The translations under genes and the position numbers were made by a program. Positions 9,538 through 19,166 of a stretch of DNA of 64,000 bases are shown one piece after another. The notes under the pieces are model-generated. The model saw only the letters and a program-made list of their open reading frames with translations. It did not search any database and was not told the origin of the DNA. Source of the stretch: Psychroflexus halocasei (lineage in GTDB: Bacteria > Bacteroidota > Bacteroidia > Flavobacteriales > Flavobacteriaceae). The DNA lies in assembly GCF_900107595.1 (NCBI RefSeq), contig NZ_FNQF01000001.1:1-64000 (forward strand). Direction: 5' to 3'. Every line of letters starts with the position of its first letter. The first letter of the stretch is position 1.

Positions 9538-9605
9538 GTTTTTTCTCTTAATCGAGTCTTTCTGGATCCTAAATAGACATCATTTAAAAACCTGAAAAAT
9601 CAATA

Positions 9606-11120
9606 TCAAGGAAGAGAAACATCAACTTTTAAGTTTTTTGTTTCTAGCTTATAGCTTAGCCATTTCTGAATTTTAGAGGCTAATTCATTTTTACTTTCAA
9701 CAGACATACTATCTTTAACCACAATCTGAAAGCTCGGGATGGTGTCAATCTTTTCAAAATTAGATGTCAATATTTCAGAAAATGAAACACGATTCACTTC
9801 GTCATAATTTAGTTTGATTTCTTGAGCTATTTGCGCAAATGGCAAATCTACTTTCTTGATATATACTTTTTGAAGTTCTGATTCTAAGGCCGCAATTTTG
9901 TTTTGCTTCTCAATAAGGTCAAGAGAATCACGACGCTTAAGTTCAACCATGTACCTAAACTCATTAAATTTATCGGAATTTGAATTTTGTAAAATTCTCA
10001 AATCTGTATTTTTTAAATTCTCGTAAGTCCTCAATTTTTGTTTCCATATATTAATCACTTCTTCGGGAATTTCTTTCCCCAAGAAAGCTACTTCAATTAA
10101 AGAGTTATCACCATTATTGTATTCAATATGTGTTGAATTTGTTTGCAAAAAGAAGCCATTATTTCCTGTGCTCGCTAATTCCTCAGTAACAAAAAGTTTA
10201 GCACTTTGATCAAAATAAGACTCTTGAAGTAATTTATAAAACAAATAAATACTCGGAATAATAGCAATCACAGCAATGAAGTAAGTTGATCGTGCGATAA
10301 ATTTACGACGTTTCGAATTGGCATATCTGACCAATGGAAATTTTAAAACCTTAGAAACCACGAATGTAGATAATGCAATAAAAACTGTATTAATTGTGAA
10401 CAAATACATCGCTCCACCGAAAACACTTAGATCCCAAACTGCTAGACCGTAACCTGCTGTACATAATGGCGGCATTAAAGCCGTAGCAATTGCAACACCA
10501 AAAATAACACTGGCAATTGTTCCTTTTTTGGTTTTAGCAATAATCAAAGCCAAACCACCAAAAATAGCAACAATCACATCTAAAATAGTCGGCTCCGTTC
10601 TGGCCTCAAGCTCTGGTGTTAACTCAGTTAATGGTGATAATTGAAAATAAAGAAAAGCTGTGACAACACTTAAACCAACCATCACGCCAAGATTAATCAA
10701 AGATCGGCGTGTGGTGTCAATATCATTAATAGCAACCGAAAAACCTAAACCTACAATTGGTCCCATTAATGGAGAAATTAACATGGCTCCGATAACGACT
10801 GCTGTACTACTTACGTTCAAACCAATAGAAGCGACAATAATCGAAAAAACTAAAATCCAAGCATTGTGACCACGAAAAGGAATATCTTTTATGATAGCTT
10901 CCATCGTTGAGTCACGATCGGTTTCATCTCGTATATCTAATAAATGAATAAGATAATTTCTGATGCTCCCATAAGTTTTTTTGGCATTCTGCTTCACATT
11001 ATCTGTCGACTTTTCATCATCAGATTTTTGCTGAGCAGAATCATCCTGGCTTTTTTGAGACTCTTTTGACTCATCTCCAGCTGCTTGTCCCGAATTCTTT
11101 CTGTTTTTGTCTTCTTCCAT
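9606..11120 (-). CDS. DUF389-domain membrane protein (TIGR00341-like)
   Basis: 504 residues. About 45 N-terminal residues are highly charged and low complexity (rich in D, K, S, Q). A hydrophobic core follows with several helices and the DUF389 hallmarks SSTAVVIGAMLISPLMGPIVGLG and IATALMPPLCTAGYG. The C-terminal ~200 residues form a soluble domain of strand and helix character. The biochemical function of DUF389 proteins is unknown to me. It is the last gene of a five-gene minus-strand run, two bases after manC, and is convergent with the ABC ATPase gene. Confidence 0.85.
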   Translation of the reverse strand: MEEDKNRKNSGQAAGDESKESQKSQDDSAQQKSDDEKSTDNVKQNAKKTYGSIRNYLIHLLDIRDETDRDSTMEAIIKDIPFRGHNAWILVFSIIVASIGLNVSSTAVVIGAMLISPLMGPIVGLGFSVAINDIDTTRRSLINLGVMVGLSVVTAFLYFQLSPLTELTPELEARTEPTILDVIVAIFGGLALIIAKTKKGTIASVIFGVAIATALMPPLCTAGYGLAVWDLSVFGGAMYLFTINTVFIALSTFVVSKVLKFPLVRYANSKRRKFIARSTYFIAVIAIIPSIYLFYKLLQESYFDQSAKLFVTEELASTGNNGFFLQTNSTHIEYNNGDNSLIEVAFLGKEIPEEVINIWKQKLRTYENLKNTDLRILQNSNSDKFNEFRYMVELKRRDSLDLIEKQNKIAALESELQKVYIKKVDLPFAQIAQEIKLNYDEVNRVSFSEILTSNFEKIDTIPSFQIVVKDSMSVESKNELASKIQKWLSYKLETKNLKVDVSLP

Positions 11121-11122
11121 TT

Positions 11123-12208
11123 TTAACCTATTGCATCACCAAATTTTTCAATCGCCTGTTGTCTTAATTTTTTAATATCTTGTTCATCTGATTTCGGTGC
11201 TATCACTAGTACTTTTTCATCCTCAACAATTATAAAATCATTGAGCCTTTGGATGACTACAATTTTATCTTTTTCCGTACGGATAATATTGTTTGAACTA
11301 TGATTTAAAATTGCTTTAGCATTAACAACCGCGTTTTTTTCAGAATCTTTGTCGAGTTTATCATGCAAAGATCCCCAGGTTCCTAAATCATTCCAATCAA
11401 AATCGGCTGGAACACACTTAACTGATTCTGAACTTTCTAAGATAGCATAATCAATTGAAATATTTTCTGCTTTTGGATAAATATCTGAAATCACCTGACG
11501 CTCATCGAATGTGTTTAATTTTGACACTTCATCATTAAAGAGCGAAAACATTTTTGGTTGAAATTCTTGAAATTCATTTAAAATATAAGCTGTTGACCAA
11601 ATAAAAATACCTGCATTCCATAAGAAATTACCCTGATTGAGAAAAGATTTTGCTGTTCCGTAATCAGGTTTCTCTGTAAACTTTACAACGTCTTTAATAT
11701 CAGAAGATTTATCTTTTTCATATTCGATATAGCCATAACCCGTATTCGGAAAAGTTGGCTGAATACCAAGCGTGAGCAAAGCTCTCTCCTTAGAAGCGAC
11801 TTTAAAAGCTTGGTTTAAATTTTCGCCAAAACTCTTCTCATCTTCAATCCAGTGATCACTTGGTGCAACAAGCATAACAGCTTCAGGATTGAGTTTATGA
11901 ATTTTAAGTGCTGCCAGTAAAATACAAGGTGCTGTATTTCGCATAGCAGGTTCTAAAAAAAGTTGATGTGGTTCAAGATTAGGAATTTGTTCCAAAACAA
12001 GATCCTCATAAATATCATTCGTCAAAATCAAGATTTGATTCTCAGGAATAAATTTAGCTAAACGACTGTAAGTTTGTTGCAACAGTGTTTTCCCGGTGCC
12101 AAGCATATCATGAAATTGCTTTGGGTGAGAGGTTTTACTCACAGGCCAAAATCTAGAGCCTACGCCTCCTGCCATTATCACAGCATATTTATTTTTTGGA
12201 TTCATCAT
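11123..12208 (-). CDS. manC: mannose-1-phosphate guanylyltransferase
   Basis: 361 residues. Makes GDP-mannose from mannose-1-phosphate and GTP, for surface glycans and protein glycosylation. The nucleotidyltransferase loop VIMAGGVGSRFWPVSK is at the N-terminus, followed by KQFHDMLG, and VAPSDHWI holds the metal-binding Asp. The chain stops after the left-handed helix region, so it is the monofunctional form without a C-terminal phosphomannose isomerase domain. It starts four bases after the SprT-like gene. Two adjacent ATG codons at the start cannot be separated. Confidence 0.93.
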   Translation of the reverse strand: MMNPKNKYAVIMAGGVGSRFWPVSKTSHPKQFHDMLGTGKTLLQQTYSRLAKFIPENQILILTNDIYEDLVLEQIPNLEPHQLFLEPAMRNTAPCILLAALKIHKLNPEAVMLVAPSDHWIEDEKSFGENLNQAFKVASKERALLTLGIQPTFPNTGYGYIEYEKDKSSDIKDVVKFTEKPDYGTAKSFLNQGNFLWNAGIFIWSTAYILNEFQEFQPKMFSLFNDEVSKLNTFDERQVISDIYPKAENISIDYAILESSESVKCVPADFDWNDLGTWGSLHDKLDKDSEKNAVVNAKAILNHSSNNIIRTEKDKIVVIQRLNDFIIVEDEKVLVIAPKSDEQDIKKLRQQAIEKFGDAIG

Positions 12209-12212
12209 CCTT

Positions 12213-12818
12213 CTAATTTTTTGTTTTAATTAATTCTATTTCAGCATTGGGTTGGAAAACATATATTTTTTTGGTAGAAATTTCCAAACACTCATAACGC
12301 TTTCTGAGTTTTTTTCCTTTCTTAAAAACCCGACCATTAGCAGCCGTAAATAGACTTCCTATTGGGATTTCAAAAATATAGTTTTTTTCGTTATGCGAAT
12401 CATATTTCTTCAAAGCTATTGACAAATAAGGATCAGTATCGCTACTTGCTGATGGATTCCTAAAATGCTTAGCTAAAACTGGTAATAAGCTATCAGGAAA
12501 AACTTTTGGATTGATCAAAGGCAACATCAATTTCTGAAAAACGTACTTCCATTCCACCCCATGTGGCTTAATACGATGACCATATGTTTCAAAAGCGATT
12601 AGATGTGCAATCTCGTGAATAAGCGTCATCAAAAATCGATAAGGATTTAAACTATAATTGACTGTAATTTGATGTTTACCACTTGGAAGCATGCGATAAT
12701 CGCCATGTTTAGTTTGTCTATCCTTAACGATTTTAAGATGAACATTATAGGTTTTTATCAATTCAGAAACTGAAGTGACAGCACTTGAAGGAATATATTT
12801 CAGAAGCGTTTGCTGCAT
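12213..12818 (-). CDS. SprT-like zinc metalloprotease-fold protein
   Basis: 201 residues with HEIAH at 68-72 and a further His in HRIKPHGVEW, the zinc site of SprT/Spartan-like proteins. The C-terminus (GRVFKKGKKLRKRYECLEI) resembles the small ribbon domain of SprT, but without the four cysteines. Members of this family are putative metalloproteases; Spartan acts on DNA-protein crosslinks, which cannot be assumed here. Third gene of the operon, nine bases after the SDR gene. Confidence 0.8.
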   Translation of the reverse strand: MQQTLLKYIPSSAVTSVSELIKTYNVHLKIVKDRQTKHGDYRMLPSGKHQITVNYSLNPYRFLMTLIHEIAHLIAFETYGHRIKPHGVEWKYVFQKLMLPLINPKVFPDSLLPVLAKHFRNPSASSDTDPYLSIALKKYDSHNEKNYIFEIPIGSLFTAANGRVFKKGKKLRKRYECLEISTKKIYVFQPNAEIELIKTKN

Positions 12819-12827
12819 TTATAAAGA

Positions 12828-13508
12828 TTATGGTGTGCTATTGGCAACTTGCAGAAGTTTACCATTGTAAAAACGGTGACCTTTTAGAGCAAAATCAAAA
12901 ATATAATCTGCCATATCATGTGCAGAAACAGGAGCTTCTAAACCAGGAAAGGCAGCGGCTAACATTTCAGTTTGCACAGCACCTAAAGCCAAAACATTAA
13001 ATGAAATACCAGTTTCTTTATATTCTTCAGCGAGTAATTCTGTTAATGTAATCACTGCTGCTTTACTTGAACTATAGGCTGCCAATCCAGGAAACTTCAC
13101 ACTTCCTTGAACGCCTCCCATGCTACTGATGGTGACGACATGTGCTGGATTAGAAAAATGTTCAATTAAATGAGATGTTAAGCCGAAAACGCCGAAAACA
13201 TTTGTTTTATAAACAGACTTAACATCTTTCATCACGGTATTTTTAAAATCTTGTTTTAAAAACTGACCAGCATTATTAATGAGAATATCAATTTTTGATT
13301 TTTTGTTAAGAATGTGTTGAACGACTTCAGATAAATTCTTTTCATCTGTTAAATCGCAAGCCAAACTTTCAACATGAGGCAAGTTTAAATCCTTAATAGG
13401 TTGAAAGTTCCTGGATAAAGCAAAAACATAATGACCAGCATCTGCAAAAAGACGAACAAGTTCGTAACCAATTCCTCGGCTAGTTCCTGTAATAACAACT
13501 GTTTTCAT
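12828..13508 (-). CDS. short-chain dehydrogenase/reductase (SDR) family oxidoreductase
   Basis: 226-residue classical SDR. The cofactor loop TGTSRGIG is at 7-14, NNAG at 78-81, catalytic Ser near 129 (TISSMGG), and YSSSK gives Tyr145 and Lys149. The substrate is unknown. It begins one base after the M28 peptidase gene, so they are co-transcribed. Confidence 0.9.
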   Translation of the reverse strand: MKTVVITGTSRGIGYELVRLFADAGHYVFALSRNFQPIKDLNLPHVESLACDLTDEKNLSEVVQHILNKKSKIDILINNAGQFLKQDFKNTVMKDVKSVYKTNVFGVFGLTSHLIEHFSNPAHVVTISSMGGVQGSVKFPGLAAYSSSKAAVITLTELLAEEYKETGISFNVLALGAVQTEMLAAAFPGLEAPVSAHDMADYIFDFALKGHRFYNGKLLQVANSTP

Positions 13509-13509
13509 T

Positions 13510-14490
13510 TTAATTATTTAATTGAATATTATTTTTTGAGGATTGAGCAATTCCTAAAAGTCCAGGTTGAATTTGTTTGATAAGATTCTGAATATGATGG
13601 ATATTAATTTCTTTATATTCATCATTCACATGATGGTAATAATCAAAATTTGTAAAATCAAATGTGCAAATCGTATGCGCTGGAATTTTGAAAGTTTCAT
13701 AAAAAGGATAGTTGTCACTTCTCTTAAATAAGTTCATATCTTGAGCTTCTGGTAAAAACCCTAAAGTTTCCTTCTCTGTCATATTATTAAACATTTCAGT
13801 AAAATTAGAATTGTTATAACCAGTAATGTAAGCCAAATAATCTTTACCTTTCATTGGAACACCGACCATTTCGATATTAAAAACAGCGTAAGGCTTGATG
13901 TCTTGTTTTTTTAAAGACTCACTCAAATGCTTAGATCCCAATAAACCTTTTTCTTCAGCAGTAAAAAGTGCGAAAATAACGTTACGCTGAAGTTTTTGGC
14001 CTGAAAAGTATTTTGCCAGTTCCAAAACCGTTGCTGTTCCTGAAGCATTATCATTTGCTCCATTAGCAATCTCGTCACCATCTACAGCTTTAACAATACC
14101 GATATGATCGTAATGTGCGCCAATAATCAAGGGAGGTAAATCTGGATTTTCTCCTGGAAGATAGCCAACAACATTGCTGGTTTTATGCTCTCCGACTGTG
14201 AAATAATTAAGGTAAGATTTATTCAGATAAGGCTTAATTCCATTTTTTTTTAAAACTCCTTGAATGTAATGAGCGGCTTTTTCAAGACCTTCTGAACCGA
14301 CATCACGCCCCATAAGTTCATCTGATGTTAGAAATTTTAAAGATTCTTCAAGACCTTTTAAATTTTTACTTTCAAGTGGAGATTGCGTAAGTTGAGTTGA
14401 TTCTTTTTCTTGAGAGGTATGTTCTTGTTTTTGTGAAGTACAAGCTAAAATCCCGAAAAGGAAAACGGATAATAATGTTATTTTTTTCAT
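13510..14490 (-). CDS. M28-family zinc peptidase, lipoprotein
   Basis: 326 residues. A type II signal peptide ends at the lipobox FGILAC (Cys17), so it is likely anchored to a membrane. The M28 di-zinc ligands are visible: His126 and Asp128 in GAHYDHIG, Asp147 in ANDNASGTA, and the Glu pair 179-180 in FTAEEKG. M28 enzymes are aminopeptidases or carboxypeptidases. It is the first gene of a five-gene run (M28, SDR, SprT-like, manC, DUF389) with gaps of one to nine bases. A terminator of the preceding PDH transcript lies immediately upstream. Confidence 0.9.
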   Translation of the reverse strand: MKKITLLSVFLFGILACTSQKQEHTSQEKESTQLTQSPLESKNLKGLEESLKFLTSDELMGRDVGSEGLEKAAHYIQGVLKKNGIKPYLNKSYLNYFTVGEHKTSNVVGYLPGENPDLPPLIIGAHYDHIGIVKAVDGDEIANGANDNASGTATVLELAKYFSGQKLQRNVIFALFTAEEKGLLGSKHLSESLKKQDIKPYAVFNIEMVGVPMKGKDYLAYITGYNNSNFTEMFNNMTEKETLGFLPEAQDMNLFKRSDNYPFYETFKIPAHTICTFDFTNFDYYHHVNDEYKEINIHHIQNLIKQIQPGLLGIAQSSKNNIQLNN

Positions 14491-14501
14491 AACGTGAATA
14501 T

Positions 14502-14537
14502 AAAAAAACTGTCTTTAAAAACGAATTTAAAGACAGT
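14502..14537 (-). terminator. intrinsic terminator after the PDH E2 gene
   Basis: Perfect 12-base stem ACTGTCTTTAAA / TTTAAAGACAGT. On the minus strand it is followed by seven T. It lies 35 bases beyond the E2 stop and just before the M28 gene, separating the two transcripts. Confidence 0.85.
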
Positions 14538-14571
14538 CTAATATAATTCAAATCTTGATCTGTAAAATATC

Positions 14572-16293
14572 TTAAGCTAACATTGTCACTGGATTTTCAA
14601 GATAAGTTTTCAATGTTTGTAAAAACTCTGAGCCTGTAGCTCCATCAACTGTTCTGTGATCACAAGCCAAAGTCAATTTCATTGTATGACCAACTTTGAT
14701 TTCACCATCACGAACAACTGGTTTTTCAACAATTGCACCTACAGATAAAATTGATGAATTCGGTTGATTTATGATACTAGTAAACTCAACAATACCGAAC
14801 ATTCCTAAGTTAGAAACAGTAAATGTCGAACCTTCCATCTCTTTAGGCTGTAATTTTTTATTGCGAGCTTTAGTTGCTAATGATTTCACATTATTGTTAA
14901 TTAAGGTAAGCGGTTGCTGATCTGCAAACTCTAGAACTGGCACAACTAAACCTTCATCAACTGCAACTGCAACTCCAATATGAATATGCTTAGCTATACG
15001 TGTGACATCATTTTGCCATGTTGAATTAACACGTGGGTGTTTACGTAATGCCATCGCTGAAGCTTTGATCACCAAATCGTTAAATGACACCTTAGTCTCA
15101 GGCATTGCGTTGATTTGTTTACGTGATGCCATCGCATTTTCCATATCAACCTCAATTGTAAGGTAGTAATGTGGTGCATTAAATTTAGATTCAGCTAAGC
15201 GTTTTGCAATTGTTTTACGCATTTGAGAATTCTTGACTTCCTCAAATGATTCCTCTCCTGCAGGCTGATAAACCTCAACTTGAGACGCAGCTTTTTGTGA
15301 CGCTTCTTTTTCTTGCTGTTCAGGTTCAGCTTGTTTTGGTGCTTGCTTAGGTTGCTTATTAGGTTGCTTATTAGGTTGATAATTCTCAACATCTTTTTTA
15401 ACAATGCGGCCATTATCACCTGAACCTTCAACTTGTGATAAATCGATTCCTTTATCTTCAGCAATTTTCTTTGCCAAAGGAGAAGCTAATATGCGTCCTT
15501 TACTGTCAGTAGAGTTACTCGTTTTATTTCCTGTTTTTTCTTGACGATGTGTTTGACTTTCATCATTATCTTGACTTTCTGATTTATCATCAGATTTCTT
15601 GTCTGAAGACTTTTTAGGAGATTTTGCACCATTACCAATTTGGCTCAAGACTTTGTCAACATCAGTTCCTTCAGGACCAATAATTGCGAGGACATCATCA
15701 ACCGGAGCTGATTCACCTTCATCAATGCCAATATGTAATAATTGTCCAGCAAAAAAGGATTCAAATTCCATTGTTGCTTTATCTGTTTCGATTTCAGCCA
15801 AAATATCGCCTTCTTCCACTTCATCACCTACGGATTTCAACCAAGTTGCAACTGTTCCTTCTTCCATGGTATCACTTAAACGTGGCATGGTAACAACCTC
15901 AACACCTTTAGGTAAATTGTCATCATCAGACTTTTGATCGTCATCAGATTGACTATCTTGACCTGAATCGCTTTCTTCAGAATCCTCATCTTTAGAAGCA
16001 TCATCACCTGAAGATTCAGCGTTTGCTTTTTTAATTAAATCCTCAACATCTTCACCTTCTTCACCAATAATAGCAAGTAAACTATCGACAGGAGCGCCAT
16101 CGCCTTCTTCAATACCAATATGTAACAAGGTTCCTGAATGGAAAGATTCAAACTCCATTGTTGCTTTATCAGTTTCAATTTCAGCTAAAATATCACCTTC
16201 TTCTACTTTATCGCCTTTTTCTTTTAGCCATTTCGCAACAACACCTTCTTCCATGGTGTCGCTTAAGCGTGGCATTTTTACAATTTCTGCCAT
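14572..16293 (-). CDS. pdhC: pyruvate dehydrogenase complex E2, dihydrolipoamide acetyltransferase
   Basis: 573 residues. Domain order: lipoyl domain 1 (lipoylated Lys43 in ETDKATMEF), an acidic Ser/Asp linker, lipoyl domain 2 (around 133-210, same ETDKATMEF motif), a second charged linker, the E1/E3-binding domain (about 264-300, ILASPLAKKIAEDKGID), a Gln/Pro/Lys linker, and the acyltransferase domain (about 340-573). The acyltransferase motif HRTVDG near 546 supplies the catalytic His and Asp. Its start lies seven bases after the E1-alpha stop. E1-beta and E3 are not in the window. The repeated PNKQ units in the linker are ordinary linker repeats. Confidence 0.95.
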   Translation of the reverse strand: MAEIVKMPRLSDTMEEGVVAKWLKEKGDKVEEGDILAEIETDKATMEFESFHSGTLLHIGIEEGDGAPVDSLLAIIGEEGEDVEDLIKKANAESSGDDASKDEDSEESDSGQDSQSDDDQKSDDDNLPKGVEVVTMPRLSDTMEEGTVATWLKSVGDEVEEGDILAEIETDKATMEFESFFAGQLLHIGIDEGESAPVDDVLAIIGPEGTDVDKVLSQIGNGAKSPKKSSDKKSDDKSESQDNDESQTHRQEKTGNKTSNSTDSKGRILASPLAKKIAEDKGIDLSQVEGSGDNGRIVKKDVENYQPNKQPNKQPKQAPKQAEPEQQEKEASQKAASQVEVYQPAGEESFEEVKNSQMRKTIAKRLAESKFNAPHYYLTIEVDMENAMASRKQINAMPETKVSFNDLVIKASAMALRKHPRVNSTWQNDVTRIAKHIHIGVAVAVDEGLVVPVLEFADQQPLTLINNNVKSLATKARNKKLQPKEMEGSTFTVSNLGMFGIVEFTSIINQPNSSILSVGAIVEKPVVRDGEIKVGHTMKLTLACDHRTVDGATGSEFLQTLKTYLENPVTMLA

Positions 16294-16299
16294 AAGTAA

Positions 16300-17298
16300 T
16301 TATAATTTATGAGGAATGAATGGGTAATCTTCTTGTTCGTAAACAACATCATACATGACGTCTTTGTCTGGAAAGTCAGAATTTTCTGCAAACTCTTCAC
16401 ATTCCTTAACTTTATCTTTTACGCGTTGATCGATTTCTTTAATATCGTCTTCAGTTGCGTATTTCTTTTCAAGAATAATATCTTTCACCTGAATAATCGG
16501 ATCAATTTTTTGATATTCTTGAACTTCTTCTTTTGTTCTATACTTTTGAGCATCACTCATTGAGTGTCCTCTATATCTGTAAGTTTTAAGATCTAAAAAC
16601 GTTGGTCCATTACCTGATCTTGCTCTATCGATCGCTTCATCTAAAGCTTCAGCAACTTTCTCTGGTCGCATAGCATCAACAGGGCCACAAGGCATTTCGT
16701 AACCTAAACCAAGTTTCCAAATATCTTCATGGTTAGCCGTTCGAGAAACAGAAGTTCCCATCGCATAACCATTGTTTTCAACACAAAACACAACTGGTAA
16801 TTTCCAGTTCATTGCCATGTTAAAAGTTTCATGCAAAGAACCTTGTCTTGATGCACCATCACCTAAGAAACAAAGTGTTACAGCATTTCTATCAAAATAT
16901 TTATCCGCAAATGCGATTCCTGCACCTAAAGGAATTTGACCACCAACAATACCATGACCTCCAAAAAACCTATGTTCTTTAGAGAAAATGTGCATTGAAC
17001 CACCTAAACCTTGTGAGGTTCCTGTTTTCTTACCATAAAGTTCAGCCATCACTTTTTTGGGATCAACTCCCATTCCGATGGGTTGAACGTGATTACGATA
17101 AGCTGTAATCATTTTATCTTTCTCAAGATCCATCACATGAAGTGCTCCTGCTAAAATTGCTTCTTGACCATTATAAAGGTGTAAAAAACCTCTTACTTTC
17201 TGTTGGATATAAACTTGAGCTAATTTGTCTTCAAATTTTCTCCAAAAAAGCATGTCTTCGTACCACTTGAGATACGTATTTTTTGTGATCTTTTTCAT
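16300..17298 (-). CDS. pdhA: pyruvate dehydrogenase E1 component, alpha subunit
   Basis: 332 residues. The thiamine diphosphate motif begins GDGASRQGSLHETFNMA and ends at VENNGYAMGT. The phosphorylation-loop region RYRGHSMSDAQKYR is also present. It decarboxylates pyruvate together with the E1-beta subunit, which is encoded elsewhere, and delivers the acetyl group to the E2 encoded directly downstream. A -7 box lies upstream at 17336-17343. Confidence 0.95.
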   Translation of the reverse strand: MKKITKNTYLKWYEDMLFWRKFEDKLAQVYIQQKVRGFLHLYNGQEAILAGALHVMDLEKDKMITAYRNHVQPIGMGVDPKKVMAELYGKKTGTSQGLGGSMHIFSKEHRFFGGHGIVGGQIPLGAGIAFADKYFDRNAVTLCFLGDGASRQGSLHETFNMAMNWKLPVVFCVENNGYAMGTSVSRTANHEDIWKLGLGYEMPCGPVDAMRPEKVAEALDEAIDRARSGNGPTFLDLKTYRYRGHSMSDAQKYRTKEEVQEYQKIDPIIQVKDIILEKKYATEDDIKEIDQRVKDKVKECEEFAENSDFPDKDVMYDVVYEQEDYPFIPHKL

Positions 17299-17335
17299 TA
17301 GGCGTTTGTTTCTAAAATTCTAAAGTAATGAAATA

Positions 17336-17343
17336 CAAAAGTA
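17336..17343 (-). promoter_or_regulatory. -7 box of the pdhA-pdhC promoter
   Basis: Minus strand TACTTTTG fits TAnnTTTG. The trinucleotide 19 bases further upstream is TTT rather than TTG, a near match. Confidence 0.45.
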
Positions 17344-17379
17344 GTATTTTAAAGTAGATTTAAAAAGACTTAACATCAA

Positions 17380-17868
17380 TTAAAGTTCTAGATACTTACT
17401 CTCAAAAGCTAAAGGTAAAATATCTGCTAAAGAATTAAGCTTCACAACCTTACCTTCTAAGCCCATAAAGTATATTTCGATAGCGTGATTTTGTTTTTGC
17501 TCATACTCAGCAATTGCTTGACGACAAGCACCACAAGGTGGAATTGGCTGATCGTTTTTCTTCTTAACCGAAGATGCCGATATGGCTATTTTTAAAATTT
17601 TACTGTCAGGATAATTAGCGCCTGCCCAATAGATCGCAGTTCGTTCAGCACACAAACCAGATGGGTAAGAAGCGTTCTCTTGATTACTTCCTTTAACAAC
17701 TTCACCATTGTCAAGCAAAAGTGCTGCGCCTACTAAAAAATTAGAATATGGAGCATAGGCTTTCTTTCTTGCCTCAAGAGATTTTTTCATCAATTCTTGA
17801 GTATCTTTATCTAATTCTGAAATATCATCGTAAATTTCAATTTCAGAGGTCAGTTGTTTTTTTATCAT
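17380..17868 (-). CDS. cdd: cytidine deaminase
   Basis: 162 residues from the ATG at 17868 (MIKKQLTSEIEIYD); a longer frame to 17910 adds a hydrophobic stretch not seen in the family. Zinc-dependent deaminase of the pyrimidine salvage pathway. Zinc ligands and the catalytic Glu are in CAERTAIYWAG and PPCGACRQ. Substrate-side residues NFLVGAALL precede them. It stands between the PDH genes and porV and has no obvious operon partner. Confidence 0.95.
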   Translation of the reverse strand: MIKKQLTSEIEIYDDISELDKDTQELMKKSLEARKKAYAPYSNFLVGAALLLDNGEVVKGSNQENASYPSGLCAERTAIYWAGANYPDSKILKIAISASSVKKKNDQPIPPCGACRQAIAEYEQKQNHAIEIYFMGLEGKVVKLNSLADILPLAFESKYLEL

Positions 17869-17958
17869 AATTATATTTTGAATCACTAAAATAGATAAAA
17901 AAAGCACCAATGTAAATTGATACTTTTTTAAAATCTATATTTATTATGTTATAAATCA

Positions 17959-19131
17959 TTAATACTCATAATAAGCTCCTGAATTAATATTGAAAGTTAA
18001 TCCAAATCTTAAGGTCCCTTCTAAAGGATTCTGAACTGGAGAGGTTGAGAATAAATAGGATGCATCAATTGTTATTGAAGAGTATTTAAATCCAGCACCA
18101 ATGGTTAGGTATTTTCTATATCCTTTATCCTCAGCTTCATTGAAGTAACCAACTCTTAAAGCAAAGCTGTTTTCATACCAATACTCAGCACCTAATGCCC
18201 ATGTAAATTCTTTTAACTCTTCAGAAAAGCCGTCAGGCGCATCTCCCCAAGACGAAAAGATACCTGAAAACTCATTTGTGTTATTGTAATCAATTAAAGC
18301 GTCTTGACTTTCTTGTGTTAAATTACCATTTTCGTCTGTTTCTAGTTTTGGAGGAGTAGGAACTAAAAGCTTATTAAACTCTGCAAAAATACCTATTGTA
18401 TTGGCAGCATCTAAGATAAAGTCGAACCCTACACCAGCTTTAAAATTAGTAGGTAAAAAGTTCTCAGAACCTGCATCATCATATTTAATTTTAGGGCCTA
18501 TATTACTGATGCTAGCTCCCGCTCTCCAACGGCCATTAAATTCTTTATAAACTTGTTCTTCTCCTTGATAAAACATTGAAATGTCGGCTGCGAAAGTATT
18601 CGCTGCAGATGCATCACTGATATCAGAAGGTATTTTAAGATCAGAACGAATGTAACGCCCTGTTACTGCCATTGAGAACATGTCGCTTAAACGCAGAGCG
18701 TAGCTAACATCAAGTGCAAACTCGTTAGGTTCAACCTCTCTTGGCACTTGAGCAGCAGTCTCCCTTAACTCAACACCTCCAAGACCAAAATAACGTAAAC
18801 TTGCAGAAACAGAACTTCTTTCATTAAAACGATTAAAATAAGTCAGTTGCGCCAAGTTAATATCATCAGCGATTTCTCTTAAATAAGGTGTGTATGATAA
18901 AGCCACACCTTGTTGTGCTTCTGAAAAAACATATTTTGCTGGATTCCATTGTTGTGAAAAAGCATCAGCTTTAGTAGCTATTCCTTGATCACCAAGACCA
19001 GATGCACGCGCATCTGCTGAAATCATTAAAAAAGGAACACCAGTAACGACAACACGCCTATTATCTTGCGCTTTTGCTATTTGTTGAGCACCAAGTGCTA
19101 TAAGTAAAGTGAATAAAAATGTATGTTTCAT
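17959..19131 (-). CDS. porV: type IX secretion outer-membrane protein PorV (LptO)
   Basis: 390 residues with a signal peptide ending near AQQIAKAQ and a FadL-like beta-barrel pattern throughout (alternating strands, ending in aromatic residues). PorV shuttles T9SS cargo from the translocon to the PorU sortase on the cell surface. porU lies directly upstream on the same strand, the order expected in flavobacteria. A -7 box inside the intergenic gap (19148-19155) gives it a possible promoter of its own. Confidence 0.93.
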   Translation of the reverse strand: MKHTFLFTLLIALGAQQIAKAQDNRRVVVTGVPFLMISADARASGLGDQGIATKADAFSQQWNPAKYVFSEAQQGVALSYTPYLREIADDINLAQLTYFNRFNERSSVSASLRYFGLGGVELRETAAQVPREVEPNEFALDVSYALRLSDMFSMAVTGRYIRSDLKIPSDISDASAANTFAADISMFYQGEEQVYKEFNGRWRAGASISNIGPKIKYDDAGSENFLPTNFKAGVGFDFILDAANTIGIFAEFNKLLVPTPPKLETDENGNLTQESQDALIDYNNTNEFSGIFSSWGDAPDGFSEELKEFTWALGAEYWYENSFALRVGYFNEAEDKGYRKYLTIGAGFKYSSITIDASYLFSTSPVQNPLEGTLRFGLTFNINSGAYYEY

Positions 19132-19147
19132 AATGTAACTTGAATTG

Positions 19148-19155
19148 CAAATATA
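19148..19155 (-). promoter_or_regulatory. -7 box upstream of porV
   Basis: Minus strand TATATTTG fits TAnnTTTG, between the end of porU and the start of porV. No matching TTG is seen at 19 bases, which would fall inside porU. Confidence 0.4.
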
Positions 19156-19166
19156 ATGTTATAAAT

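Noticed and set aside
15195-15937. Long alternative frames across the PDH E2 gene
   Set aside because: They arise from the low-complexity linkers of the E2 gene read in other frames and show no protein-like features.
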